Source: Zonotrichia leucophrys gambelii (taxonomy: Eukaryota > Chordata > Aves > Passeriformes > Passerellidae). From it: a DNA stretch of 64,000 nt. The notes below the pieces were generated by a model. The model was not told where the DNA came from, did not search any database, and worked only from the letters and a program-made list of their open reading frames with translations. Below are positions 12,382 through 24,900 of the stretch, one piece after another (position 1 is the first letter of the stretch; the number at the start of each line of letters is the position of its first letter). The DNA lies in NCBI RefSeq assembly GCF_028769735.1, contig NC_088173.1:6035038-6099037 (forward strand). Direction: 5' to 3'. The translations under genes and the position numbers were made by a program.

Positions 12382-13854
12382 AGTCACTCATCTACTTTCC
12401 TTTCTTATTGCTTGATTTTGTCATTCACTTTAACCATGCCCTCTGAAATGCTCTTTTTCCAGGGAAAAGGAGAACTATAAAGAAGTTTGATCAAAGTCTT
12501 TGTGAGCTGTTTATTAAATTTAAGTGATCCCACTTAACTTTCTGGAATAATAATCTGCTCCAAATACATTTCCCCTGTTTAATGATATATTTGACTCTCT
12601 GCAAGTGGTGCTAGATCTCTTACATTTTCCCTAAAATCTGGAAACAGAGCCAACCAACACATTATAAAGGAATTCAGGAAATAAATCTATTTAAATACTC
12701 AAAGTTTTCCAAAACTAGATTTTTTTTTAAGGTTCACATTATCTTTAAGAAAGAAATTACCAGCTTCTCTTTTCTATTTGGTGCAACTGAAGGAGTATGT
12801 AAATGGGTAAGTAGACAGTGAACAAAAAAAAATTGTTTCAAGACGTCTTGAAAGAGCAGTGCTTCCCTTGTCTAAAGAGAGTTGTCTTTCAAAACAGGGA
12901 GGATATATTTAATTTCAATAATGGGGACAGTTTAGGAAAAGCAGGTGTTTACTAAAAAGTCTACTGTGATGTCTAAACTCTGTATATTTATGTTATGTGA
13001 CATTATAGACAACTTAAAGAAACTGTAATCATAAGGAAAAATAGAGTGGCAAACATACAGCATGTCTTACTGTTCTACATAGCTCACACAAGGGGTTACA
13101 GAAAAACAAGATTCCCGGGCATAAGTAATTACTTAGACAGTGATACAATGATCAAATGTCATTTTATGCCGCTAGCATATTTTTGATTTAACTGAGTAAT
13201 AATGATCAATTGAGGGCAATATCTGATGATTAGCAATGAAAAGAAAATATGATGATCTAAGGTCCAGCTGCTAATTCTTAAATTATGTCTGAACCAAATC
13301 CGTATTTCATTGCTTTAAGATGAAGTCCATTTCCTACCCATATTTTAGTGTGATTGTCAATAGTGAAGATTTTTTTTTTTCAGAGACTTACTTCTAGATG
13401 ACCACACAACATTGTGAGTCAAGACCGGAAGCAGGTTGGTACAAATGTGTGAGAAGTACCCCAGGAGATGATTTTCTACAGTTAACATGGGACCAGTTTT
13501 GTAGCATGTGTTTGTAGTCTCTTTTATGGGACAGACATCAGGTACCTTACTGCTACTGTGCAAAAAGAGGGTGTTGCTGTGGATTTAAAACCAGGCCTGG
13601 TATAAAGCAAGTTCCGCTGAGGGCAAGTTTGAAAACATTTACTCAACTATAAACAGGATTTTCCTTAACGATGAAAAAACTGCTTAGATCATGCACTCAG
13701 CGGATAGAAACTCGGGCTGAGTTTTAACTGAACATTCACCTCTCAGATTTTGTAAACCAGTTACTATTCTCATAGTCAATATTAATTTCTAAGACATTTA
13801 CAATAATCAGTGCAAATGTATAGTACGCACTAAGTTGAATTCTAAACCAAATTT
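12382..13854. other. AT-rich non-coding stretch
   Basis: No recognised element. A minus-strand exon-like segment at 13392-13475 (open, 84 bases, donor TAGAA/GTAAGT) has a weak acceptor and is not claimed as a gene. Confidence 0.5.
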
Positions 13855-14494
13855 GTAGGCAGTTCTTCACTAGCTTGGTTGGGTTTCTGACTGGCTCTGA
13901 GGCAGGGGCTGCCTGATTCCTCGCTTGCGCAGAGACCAGAGCCGCTGGAAGCGCGCCCAGCGTGCAGGCACTGCCTGACAGCCCTGTGGCCGCTGGGACG
14001 GTCGCGCCCCCGAGTCCCAGCCACTCCGCTGCCGCTGCTGCTTCTTTTGCTTTTAGGCACACCCAAAGCTAACTGCTAGACCACGATGGTCTCTTGTCCT
14101 GCCCTCTTCCCGTCCCTGTGTAGGGATGGAGCACTGCTGTGCTTTCAGGAAGCTCTTTGTGGAAACTTCCGCCATTGCAAGCTCCTTTGCCCTCGGTGGA
14201 TGCCTGCACTGGAATCCCTCACGGCTGGGTTCAGAGCACGCTCAAGTTGGCTCATCTATCACCTAGGGTCCTTTTCCCCTTCAGCATGTTCACACGCCCT
14301 TTAATTCCGTGCCGCTGTGCACCTGGAGCAGCGGGACAGGGACTTTTGCAGCCTGAGCTGCCCTTGTTCCTCTCTGTCCGTGGCCAGAAGGCAGCAGGGA
14401 GGAGAAGGGCAGAGGGGCCCTGCGTGTCCCCGGGCTCAGGTTTTGTGCCGCTTCAGCTCCACAGTGACTCGAGTAAATTGAAAATCACAAACAG

Positions 14495-14500
14495 TTTATT
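14495..14500 (-). promoter_or_regulatory. Polyadenylation signal AATAAA of the MROH-like gene
   Basis: A canonical AATAAA on the minus strand lies about 130 bases downstream of the predicted stop codon (14627-14629). A T-rich GTGATTTTC stretch follows, consistent with a cleavage region. Confidence 0.65.
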
Positions 14501-14626
14501 AAGGGAAAGCGAAGCGAAGGGGTGAGCTGGGAGGCAAAAAAGGGCATGGGCAGGGCCTGAGGGCTGCAGGGAAGGAGCTGCCAACAGGGGGAGAGATGGC
14601 AGGAGCTGCTGGAGCTTCACACAGGC

Positions 14627-17418
14627 TCAGCTATGAGCAGTGAGAGCCGTGCCTGGAGCTGGAGATGGTCCCTTCTGCTCTGCAGGTGGTTCCATCTTCG
14701 AAAGGAACTGGAAAACATGGAAGGAGGCCGGTACAGGTACATCAGATCCAGCAGCATCAGCCAGGTACATCAGGTACGTCAGCCAGGCAGCACTGGCCAT
14801 CAGGCTCACCTCCACAAAGAAGGCCAGGGCAGGCAGATGCCAGCGGGGCTGCTTCCCGACGAGCAGGCTGAGCAGGTGCGAGGCCATGAGGGGACACAAG
14901 GGGGTCAAGGCACAGCGCATCTCCCTGGCAGGGGAAAAAGGCACCAAGACCCTGAGCCGGGCGGGCAGACCTCTCCCAGGAGTGACTCACAGAGGTCCCA
15001 TCTTTTCACCAGCACTCTGCAAGGGGACATGGGCCCCTTGGGAGGCATCCTCCTCTCCCAGCCCTTTGCAGTGCACTCAGCCCTCCCTCGGTGACGAGGC
15101 CCTCTCGCTTACAAGCCCCGGGGACTGTGTGGGCCACTCCGGGCACGGGGCACAAATGCCGGCGGTGGCAGCGGGGACTAGAGGATCTCACCTGGCCAGC
15201 AGACCTGCTGCATAGTGCTGGCTGTTGGCACAGAGCAGGCTGTCCCAGAGCTGCTTGTGCTCCAGAGCCAGCAGGTTCTTGCCAACGCCCAGTCGGGAGA
15301 GCAGAGCCTTCAGTGTCTGCACTGCAAACCTGTGTGCCGAGCCAAGGCCAGGTCACTCTGGGAGCACTGGCCCTGGCCGCAAGGGTGTGGGAAGGACAGG
15401 GCGACTGGCACCTGTTGGGCTGGCTGGGAAGGCCGTGTTCCTCCTGGCACGCTCTCCAGAAGCCATGGGTCTCCACGTCCTCTGGCCTCTGCTCCGTGGT
15501 GGTGACAATTTGCAAGAGCAGAGCCACGAGCAGGTGGGGAGAATGAAGGAGGATTGCGAAGTGCCACTCGGGCATGCTTGCAATCCTCCACAGCACCAGA
15601 GTTGCCTGCAAGAGACAAAGCACGCCGAGGCAGCGCTCAGTGCCGAGGTGTCCATGAGGCAGGGCCTGAGGGGAGAGGCAGGGGGAGCACCCGGCCTGCT
15701 GCCCCTAGCCCAGCATTGAGCCCAGGCAGGGAGCTGCAGGGTGGGGAGAACATGGAGAGCTTCTGAGAAGGCGACCTGGAGGACCAGCATAGGCCAGCTC
15801 CAGAAACTCACAGCCAGGGCAAGGATGGCCTCGTTGTCCCCACTGCAGAGGAAGCTGCCGTACGGTGGCTGCTCCTCTAGCACAGAGAGCAGCGCTGGAA
15901 GCACCTGCTCCACAGCCGCTTCTGAGGTCCCCACGGCTCTCCAGATCAGCGCAGCGGCTCTGTGGGACCAGAGCTGTGCGTCAGTACCGTGCCCCGAGCA
16001 GCTGCGTGGGGCCGGGAGGGAGCATGGCAGCAGGCTCAGGAAACAGAGGGGCCCGAGGTTGCCGCTGCTCTCCGTCTATGTGGCAGAGCCTGCTGGACAG
16101 GCTATACAGGGCGAGGGGCCCTACGGGCCGGTGAGCACCGAGCTCTTGAGGCACTTGTGCCCCTTACCCGTCACACGTTGGGGCACAGCGCAGGAGGCTC
16201 ATCACCACGAGGGCCGGGTGTTGTTCAGCAAGGCTGACAATGGCCATTTGCAGCCCAGCGTCCACAGACTCACAGGATGTGAGTCTGTGCAGCAGGGCAC
16301 TCAGTGCAGCTTGCACCTGGAGGAAGCCGCATGGGGAAGACTTGGAGTGCTGTCCAAGGGAGCAGATTGCCCAGCTTCCCCCAGGAAGTGCTTGCCCTCC
16401 CAGCCCACTGTGATGTGGCTTAGGGGGCCCAGCAGACATGGCTTGAGGGGCCATGTGATCCTGGGAGGCCTTCAGCCCGGGCCCCAGGGTACTGCAGAGA
16501 ATAAAAAGCCTTCTGGAAAAATTCCAGAGTGGGTCCAGGACTCACAGTGAGCATGGGCATGGCCTCAGTCTCTGGGATGGCCGGTGGGATGGTGTTGGTG
16601 GTGGCCATGCCCTCCGTCAGGGCCATGTCAGCCTCGTCCCAGCCCTCGTCGCTTTCCCAGTCAGAGCTGGTGGCCAGGTCAGAGGATGCTGTGCTGGCAG
16701 CAGCCTCTGCCCGCAGCTCGCTGGGCCTGGGGTCGGGCTCGGCCGTGCCCTCGGGTGTGGAGCCGCCGGCCTTTGTGCGCCGAAGGCGCAGGAACCTCCG
16801 CAGTGTCTGCAGCAGAAGGAAGGGCGGGAAGAGAGGGACGTTCCATGGTCTGCTCCAAGCGCGGGGCCCCGGCCGAGCAGCGCCAGCAGGCCCAGCCCAG
16901 GTGGGGATGGCCGCAGGTACCTGCGCTGCTCTCTGGAAGCGGCCACGGGTGGGCTCCTGTTCTTCAGTTGGATCCCTGGCTGCATCTGCCAAAGAGCGAG
17001 CGCAGCCAGAGCTGAGGAGCTGCGGGAGAGGCCGGAGAGCACAGCCCAGCCCTGCGCTCCCCAGGCAGGGACAGCCCCCGGGCGCCCAGGGGATGGAGCA
17101 CGGCCATTCGGGGGGGCAGCCCTGGCCCCTCTCCCATCCCATCCATGGGCATATCCACAGGGATGGGTGGGATGGGATGGGATGGGATGGGATGGGATGG
17201 GATGGGATGGGATGGGATGGGATGGGATGGGATGGCATGGCATGGGGCTGGGCCAGGCCAGCTGCAGGCACCGGCCCTGCGGCCCAGCTCCACCACTCAC
17301 CGTCCTGCAGCGTCTGCAACTGCTCTGGCTCCGCCGGCTGCTGCACTGGGGCAGCTGCAGGGCCTTTGCTTTTCTTGCCCCGAAGCCCCTTGACCAGGCT
17401 GAGCAGTCTGCCCGCCAT
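14627..17418 (-). CDS. MROH-like (maestro heat-like repeat) protein, nine coding exons, 422 aa
   Basis: HEAT-repeat protein of the maestro heat-like repeat family; molecular role poorly known. Coding exons, 5' to 3' on the minus strand: 17301-17418, 16921-16985, 16546-16806, 16168-16316, 15812-15959, 15412-15605, 15192-15329, 14810-14924, 14627-14707. All introns have GT/AG ends and all phases agree, giving 1269 bases with no internal stop. The start ATG has A at -3 and G at +4. Residues 1-61 are basic (KGLRGKKSKG), then polar. Residues 62-148 carry FLRLRR and an acidic SDWESDEGWDEAD. Residues 149-396 form the HEAT-like helical region (LVVMSLLRCAP, ALIWRAVGTSEAAVEQVL, LWRIASMPEW, GFWRACQEEHGLPSQPNR, LPALAFFVE), typical of passerine MROH copies. 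The last 26 residues come from a short terminal exon. Family members are usually much longer, so this is a short copy. The terminal exon is the least certain. Exact MROH subtype not assigned. Confidence 0.82.
17169..17233. repeat. (GGGAT)13 microsatellite in intron 1 of the MROH-like gene
   Basis: Thirteen perfect GGGAT units (ATCCC on the sense strand of the gene), followed by degenerate GGCAT units. It lies between coding exons 1 and 2. Long frames reading through it are artefacts of the array. Confidence 0.98.
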
Positions 17419-17629
17419 CCTGCTGTCTGACCTGGGGGGCACTTTCAAATGCCGCGGCAAAGGCCTCAGTCAGCAGGGGCTGGAGTCGTGCCTGGCAGGC
17501 ACCTGCAGCAGAGGAGCCTCAGGAAAGCTAGAGGACAGCACGTGCTGTGCTCGAGGTCTCCTGCCACAATGACAGGAGACTCCTGGTGAACGATGGAGGT
17601 CACCAAATCCAATGGCCTGGGCACGAGGG

Positions 17630-17757
17630 CACCGGCCGCAGGGATGGGAGATGCCTCAGAAAAGCTCTGAGTCACCAGTTGGTGAGGTCTGGCCGTGAGG
17701 CCAGCCGCAGGATGAACGCTTCGGAAAAGCTCCGGGTCAGGAACCAACGAGCAGGCT
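17630..17757. repeat. Two diverged tandem copies of a ~65-bp unit upstream of the MROH-like start
   Basis: Copy one (about 17630-17690) and copy two (about 17697-17757) share CCGGCCGCAGG / CCAGCCGCAGG and, further on, CAGAAAAGCTCTGAGTCA / CGGAAAAGCTCCGGGTCA. They lie about 210-340 bases upstream of the start codon, in the probable 5' untranslated or promoter region. Confidence 0.7.
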
Positions 17758-18990
17758 GTGCGGGGACACCTCACAGCACCGCTCTGTCACCTCCTGCCCC
17801 GTTGCATCCACCGAGCACTCTGGCGTGGCTCTGGGGTTGCCAGCCCTGAGCTCAGCGCGTGTCACAAAGGGCTGCTAAGACACGGTGTCCCTTTCGGTTC
17901 CATGAGGAACCTGCTGCACCGTGTCACAAAGGGACATGCTGCCACATGCCCCGGGGCCATCCCCTCCCCACCCAAGGTGCCCCCGCTTGGAAGGAATCCA
18001 TAGCCCTGAGTGTCTAACACAGCCCTGGACACACAAAGAGCCGCCAAGCGCTCAGGGAAGGACTCTCCATGGTGCCCGCACAGCCCCAGCTCGCTGCCGG
18101 CCCCGCAGCAGAGCAGCTCGCAGCAAGCAAGGGGCAAACGCATCTTGCCAAGAGTTAAAACACAGCAGATAGGGAAGATGGCATGAATGTGGGCATAAAG
18201 GCCTTTGCATTCACCGCTCTCTGAGAGGCATTTGGGGCTCTCGGCTGGACGGATATAATCCCCCTCTGTCCTGTGCTCAAAGCGGGGGGACACACCCTGC
18301 CGCTGGTGCTTGCCTTGCTCTCTGCAGGCCCAGGCAGATGCCAAAGCTGCTCTTCACGGCCTTCTCCCTCCCCACGCCCCTCTGCCAAGTGCAAGGGGCC
18401 TCAAGGACAGAAAGGAGCGCAGGGAGCCAAAGGGAGACAGCTGCACCTAGCTCACTGGGGGCTCCTGGGGAAGCACTTTGCTTGAGAAGGAAGCCCCTCT
18501 CTTCCAAAGGCATTTCCCCAAATGTGTCCATTTCCCGGGGAACACCCACACACACTTAAGAAACCCTGGCAAGGCTCAATTACTTCTGCACCTTGTAGCA
18601 CAGGCACTCCAGCTCGAGCTCATCTTCCTTCTCCCGAGTCTGTTTCCTCGTGTCCCTTGTGGCACGCAGCCCCGGGCCCCCTAGAAACAAGAGCTGCCCG
18701 CTGCCCCTTCAAGTGCCCAAACTCCTGCCTGCGCTGCCGGCAGCAAAACCAGGCTGTTCCCAGCCAGGGAGCGGAGCCCTGTTCCCGCAGGAGGCTCTCG
18801 TGAGCCCCTTCCCCACTGTGCACGCAGCGCTTCTGCCTGCCCGCCCAGAACGCTCTTGGCACAGCAGAGCACAAGCTGGCCGGCTCTGGCCTCAGCACAG
18901 CCCAAACACAGGCACGGGAAGACACAGCGGCTGTTTTGCAGCCATGCCCCAGGGAGATGGGAAGGGTTCTATCCGTTGAGCAGCAGAGGA

Positions 18991-21900
18991 AATAGAACTG
19001 ACTGAAAAACAAGTAACTTTTCTTTGTGTGGAGAGAAGAAAGGAATATCAGGTGAAACAAAATAGTCATGTAATATTTTTGTTTTTCTAAAAATAGTTTT
19101 TAATTATATTACTGTGTTGTGAGTTTATCCCTTTTGTTTTAATTTTCAGCATAATTTTATTTAGGGTGCAAATAATTGTGAAGTTAGCCGATTAACTTTT
19201 GAAATTGTGTTTCTAGAGAGGTTTTGCTGGGTCTGTTCCTGATCTGCTTTTGCATAGTTTATATAGTTTCTTTGGACCATTTTTGCCATCATAACAATGA
19301 AACAGCTACATAAACAAAAATTTTGGTAGTCAAAATGCATGAATTTTTTGTTTTGTCAGTTTCCTTCATATATATAAATCTCCTCAAATACAGCACTGAA
19401 GCTAATAACCATTTTCTGTTGTATCTCTGGAAGAGTTTAGACTGCTAAAAATATTGGCAGAAGAAAAATTATTTTAATAGTGTACATTTAATAGCATTGT
19501 TTTTCTTCAGGATCAACTAGAAGGAATTAATATCCTGCAGTAATTCTTCTCCATGGAAGGAAAGTGAAAGTGGCTGCACCAGTAAGTCAAGACGAATCAA
19601 GAGGCCTTCAGTCCCATGGGGTCAGGCAGTGGCTTTCACATTCCCCTAGTGTAAATCAACGTTCTTGGCAGATTCACACACACAGTGAAGTAACAGAGAT
19701 GTAAAGGACATGATAAGAAAATGAAAGAGTGTTTCATCCCCTATGGTATATGATAATAAACAAGCATATAGAGCTTGGGGAAGACAGTGGAATGTGGGGG
19801 TGTTTGAAATTATTGTCCTCCCAAGTAATTAGGCATGCTGGAGCCCAGCTTTTTTGAGTATGGCTGAACACCTGCCTGCCCATGGGAATAGGTGAATGGA
19901 TTCCTTGGTTGGCTTTGCTTGCATTGCACAGCTTTTGCTTTACCAATAAATCATCTTTATATCAAGTTTTCTTCCCACAAGTTCTCAGTTACTTTCCAGA
20001 TCTCAACTCCAAATATATGTGGTGGATTGAGCAAGCTTCTCGGTGATATTCTGTGACACAGCTTACCAACTACTTTCAGAAGATCTGTCCTTGTGGGTGA
20101 GGAGGGCTTGATGAGATTCACCTTTCAAGAAATGGAGCAGGAAGCTCTTAGCAGAACATTATGTCTGCAATAATAGGGGAGCACTCAATAATACATCATG
20201 TTCTGACTGCAAAAACATTTTTCTGGTGGTATAAAGTTTCATGTTGCCATTTGAAACGTTTCCCAAAAATTGTGCAAAATGAAATATTTCAAAATTAATT
20301 TTAGACTTAAAGTTCAAAAGATTGTTTCGGCTTGATAGGAACAAAAATTGCTTACTGGCCAAACATTCTCTTAGTAATTTTATTTTCTAAGAAATTAGAA
20401 TTTCTTTTTTTTTTTTAAGTAAAACTAGATGCTTAAATCATAGGAAATTGAAATGGAAATTTTTACCTACCTCTATTTAAACTAATGTTCTTTGTAGGAT
20501 GAATGCTGATGTATGCTTTGCAGAAATCTTAAAGGTCTGTCCTTAGAAGTATGTCAACCAAAATGTGTTCTGACAGGATTAGTAGCTATGTACATTCACT
20601 TGAAACAGTAAATTAAATTCTAGTTAGCTCTAATCCTATTCTGACATTACTTAAGGGGAAAAAAGGCAGAATCTTAAACATAAAGGCTAAAATCTGTATG
20701 AGAAAATAAAAGCTCTGCCTATTTTTTGTCTCAGTGTTTTCTGATAGTTTGGTTTTTGTGGCGTTCCTTTGTTTCACTTTTTTTTTTTTTAATAATCTTC
20801 AATGCAGGGAAAACATTACTATTGAAAAATATGTAAATGTATAGCACATGTTCAGGAAACTCAAATACAGTCTAAACATTCAAAAGACCATAAAGAACAT
20901 ACTTTGATTTTGCAGAAAATTACGACTCTTAGAAGTGATCTGAATCATTGTAAATCTTAGAAGTAGAAGGTATATGACTGTAACTTGGCTGTGTTCAGAT
21001 AATTCAGTTAGATATAAATTCAGATTTACAAACTAGCATATGCTATTTGCTTAAACAGTGTATGTGAAAATAGCATCTGAAAAATCTGTCTATACTGAAG
21101 CTGAAAGCTGGCAACAAGTAATACTTAACTGATCCCAGCTATGCTCTTAATTGTTCTTACACACTTTTTGCATAATTTTTCCTGAATTTCAGTGCAATAA
21201 GAGGTTTCTCTCAAGAAAGTATATCCAGCAGTAAAAATGAACCAAGACATAATGTGCAGAGTTTGATCTAAAGATGAACTGTCAAAAAAACAAGTCCATG
21301 TTGAAGGTTTTGCCTATCCATACTAGAAATACTATTATTGGAAAATTCAGTAGTAATTGGATAAAATTCTGTGTTTATGAAAGTAGAATTGTGCGCCATT
21401 TTATAAGCCCATTGTTCAATGTGATTTAATGGGTGCAAAGCATGAAATTTATTGCTCAAAATCAGAAGTTCCAAGATGGTGAATAGGAAGATAGATAACA
21501 GTAAGAGGTTGTGCCAGTCACAGAGACTACCACAAAAGAAACATGATCTTATCAAAGGTCAAATCTTTATACACACCCAAATGAGTGCATTCCGCAGGTG
21601 GATATACTCCACATGGATCCATTGCTGTATCACAATAACCATAAATATCAGTTAGATCACTTAGATTGCCTTGGCTGAAAGAACAATGCCTTGTCATAGA
21701 AAGCCATTACCAAAGTGTCACAGATTTGCATACTTGGCTCTCTCCAGATACCCTACTGCTGCATCCAGGTAATTAAGCCCTGTGGTTTTAACCTCAGTAT
21801 AAAGATCCTTGCAAGCTACGGCAGTTTTGAAAAGAGTCAAGAAAAGCAAGCACCAGTGCAGGAAATCTTTCCAGAAGCCAACAAACACACAAATCTCAAG

Positions 21901-24900
21901 AAAAGCAAGTAGAAAAATTATGTACAAGATCTAGCTATACAAATGTTGGCTCTAGGGCATAAAGGACACAGCTAAATGGAGATGAGTAATGTGTGAAAGG
22001 TGTGAAACTCTGGAAGGCTGCGAAGAAATGGTTTCTTTAATCTCTGGAGGCAAGTAGCCATGGAAAGAGGAATCAGAAATAAATTTAATACAGGCTCTAC
22101 CACTCCTGAAGCAGAATTTCACTGTTTTTTCCTGGTAACTTTTGAGATGGAGGGAAAGTGCAGGCAAAGATACTTCACCACAGTCAGTATTAGGACATTA
22201 GCACAAATACAGTTGAATTAAGCAGGTGATGGAGTCTCCAACTTTAGTATTGGAGATGTACTTAAAAACCTTGTTATAGAGCACATTAAACTAACGTACT
22301 GCATTTCACAGCTGTTTTGTTTAGACCCTAGAAGTATCATGAAAAAGGGTCATGAGTTTGGAATGACTCATTGCTGCATTTTGTATAGCTCTTCTTATTT
22401 ACAAGGAAAAACGTTCAGAGAGAGCCTCTACCAGCAGCAGCGGATTTGACTCGAGGTTCTCCCAGCAAACCAAGGGTATATGAGTGTAAATGGGGTGTGA
22501 CAGTGCAGCTTGTTGCTGTTCAGCAGAACACAAAACCTCAGTGGCCACCAAGCTGCTTCTTGGTGGAAACACAGCAGCTAAAACAGGCCATGCTTTGAGT
22601 CTATGACTAGCAGTCACTACAGTTTGTACTCTTCATATTTATCCTGGAAATTTTGAGGTTCTGACTGTTTCATGTTTCTCTCTGTAATAGCTCCTTCACA
22701 CAAAAGGACTAATATTTTGGGATTTTAGGAGCCCTGTAAATAGCCAAATAGTTGTTGCCTTTCCATTATCAAAATTCAAAATAATATCAAAAGCCAGACT
22801 TCCTTCTGTTCCCTTCTCAATGTCCTATGCTACAGCAGTTCCACCTTCTGTCTGGAGGATCTAGCTTGACATATTTTAAGTGTAATGGACTATAAGAGGA
22901 CTGAAAAAAACCATGCAATTTTGCCCTTTGAATGACTTTTAGCAGTCCTTTTATCTCTTAGAACCTCACTTCTGTCTGCAAAATGATGGTAATGGGTTAA
23001 TTTTCATCTCCGAAAGACATAATGGTGGGTTCTAGCAATGAGCCAGTTTTGTATAAAATTAAGTAAGCATTCTGGTATGACTCCTAGAAGCTGTCAGTAG
23101 CTTTTCATTATTATATTTTCTCTCTAAAGCACAGTTAAGAGTTTTTGTTGCCATTAGTTACACTTTAAATACAGGGTCTGGGCCAAATTAATGGTCTTAG
23201 TAACCCCACAGATCAGTCAGTGTGAACCTGCTGAAGTTATTAATGATGTTACACCAGAGCTCAAATGATGGAGGGAAAACGAGATTCATGCCCTTAATGT
23301 TAAAGGTGACCTCTATGCATACACACTATGAAAATCTACAGCCCACAGGCAATTTGATTTTCTGCCTGAAAATTACTGTAGAGACTTCAGTATCTGAGGC
23401 AACCTCCTCTGCTTTTTCTTTTAAAAATCTGATTAGTATGAAGGGCAGAGTGAAGATATTAAAAATCAGATCAGGACTGAGCTAAGAATTTGGTATTAAG
23501 AGTGCTTTAGCTTTAGAAATAAGGCACAGTTCAGAGATACAAGGGCAGTTTGTGCAAGTTTGGTGGTTTCTGATGGCATGGAATCTGCTGCCTGCGTTTT
23601 CCATCTCATTAACCTGAGGTTCCCTGGAGGGAGAGAGAGTCTCTGGTGCTCAGGCAGTGTCAGGCACAGCTAGATCTGTCATTTGTTTTCCTTCTGAGAA
23701 AGCATAAAATTGCTTCCATCTGACTGGTACCTTACTCGTGCACCACCCATAGCATGTCCCATGCCTGTGCTGCAGTCCTCGCACCAGGGTGTGTGGCTGG
23801 ACAGATGTAGAAGGATATTCCCCTTTGCAGATCCACATGAAAGAAAGAGAGCTTGTCAGGTGGCAAAAGAAGCTAGAAGCAACTCTTTGTGGCCCAGTAA
23901 ACAAAACAGAATAAATGAAGAGGAGACAAAACCTTTACCCTCCCTCACCCATTGTTGACTGTACAGAACCAGTCAGACCACGCAGAGGACCACACTTCCT
24001 ATGAGGTTGAGTCACAAATAGCAGCACACATAACAGCAATACACAAAATGAAAATGCAGGCTCTCACATGCACTTGCTAATGCAAAAGCTGCTTTAAGGG
24101 TAGCATGTCAGAGTGGTTTGTTTGGAAATCAGGTATTTTCCAGGGACTGCTCAGGGGCAGACAGAAATGTTGGCATGGGCTGGTCAGGCCAGCTGGTCTT
24201 TCTGGTGGCTGGTAGGTCGCATGAATTCATGGGGGTGCATTCAAAGAGAAACCAGACATGTCAGGCAGTCACCATGAGATGTGACTATTGAACACTTCAA
24301 AGTAGGTTTCTCATGTGACTGTCTACATCAGATTTTAGGAACCTATCTGTGGACACCCAGATTCCAAATGAATGTTTACAGGTGTCCACTTGTCATGTTT
24401 ACTACATTACATAAGCTGTTGATTTTTTTTTTTCAAAACTCATCAAAAAGAATCCAGGAAAAAAAGTTTCCATGCTCTCATTATTCTGTAATTCAAACAA
24501 TTATTCAAACTACAGTTGCCAAGCATGGCTCACTGACTCAGATGGTAACACACAAGTCCACAAAACCACTCGTGCTTGCCCTTATTTGTAATTGGAGTTC
24601 ATAGCAAAAGACAAGTCACACAAATTGTTCTAATCTGTACCTGAGAGACAGAGTAAGCTCGGAATAAGTAAAACAAAAAAGAAAATAATTAAACTATTTC
24701 TGGTGTAAATGAGCCAAGATTCAAGGTCTCAGAAAAGAGGAAAGAAAATGAGAATTTTCTGAATTACAAAATTTTAGATCCCTCCAATGAGAAAAAGATA
24801 GCTAATATGAAGGGGCCCGGGAGCAGAAGGTACTGAACGCCAAGTAACAGTTGGCAGCTTGGGATAGAAAATATAGAAGTGACAGGTTGTAACAGGGGGG

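Larger units (their letters stand above)
13855..18990. other. GC-rich island carrying an MROH-like gene
   Basis: Base composition changes abruptly at about 13.86 kb and again at about 18.99 kb. Between these points the sequence is distinctly GC-rich, with many CpG, while both flanks are AT-rich. The MROH-like gene occupies the middle. The remainder (about 13.86-14.47 and 17.45-18.99 kb) has no exon I can support, but shares the composition and may hold 5' untranslated sequence and promoter. Introns are retained, so the segment arrived by DNA-level duplication or transposition and not by reverse transcription. No target duplication was seen at the edges. Confidence 0.75.

Noticed and set aside
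13392..13475. 84-base minus-strand exon-like segment
   Set aside because: The acceptor lacks a pyrimidine tract and the peptide is unrecognised.
13736..14066. Overlapping alanine/serine-rich minus-strand frames at the left edge of the GC island
   Set aside because: They cross the composition boundary, have no splice or domain support and lie downstream of the gene's polyadenylation signal.
15006..16550. Long plus- and minus-strand frames of 150-270 codons
   Set aside because: They are shadows of, or read-through from, MROH exons. Splice borders give a single consistent frame instead.
16420..17460. 346-codon minus-strand frame and overlapping 347-codon plus-strand frame
   Set aside because: The minus frame reads through introns and the ATCCC microsatellite of the MROH-like gene. 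The plus frame is its antisense shadow in GC-rich DNA.
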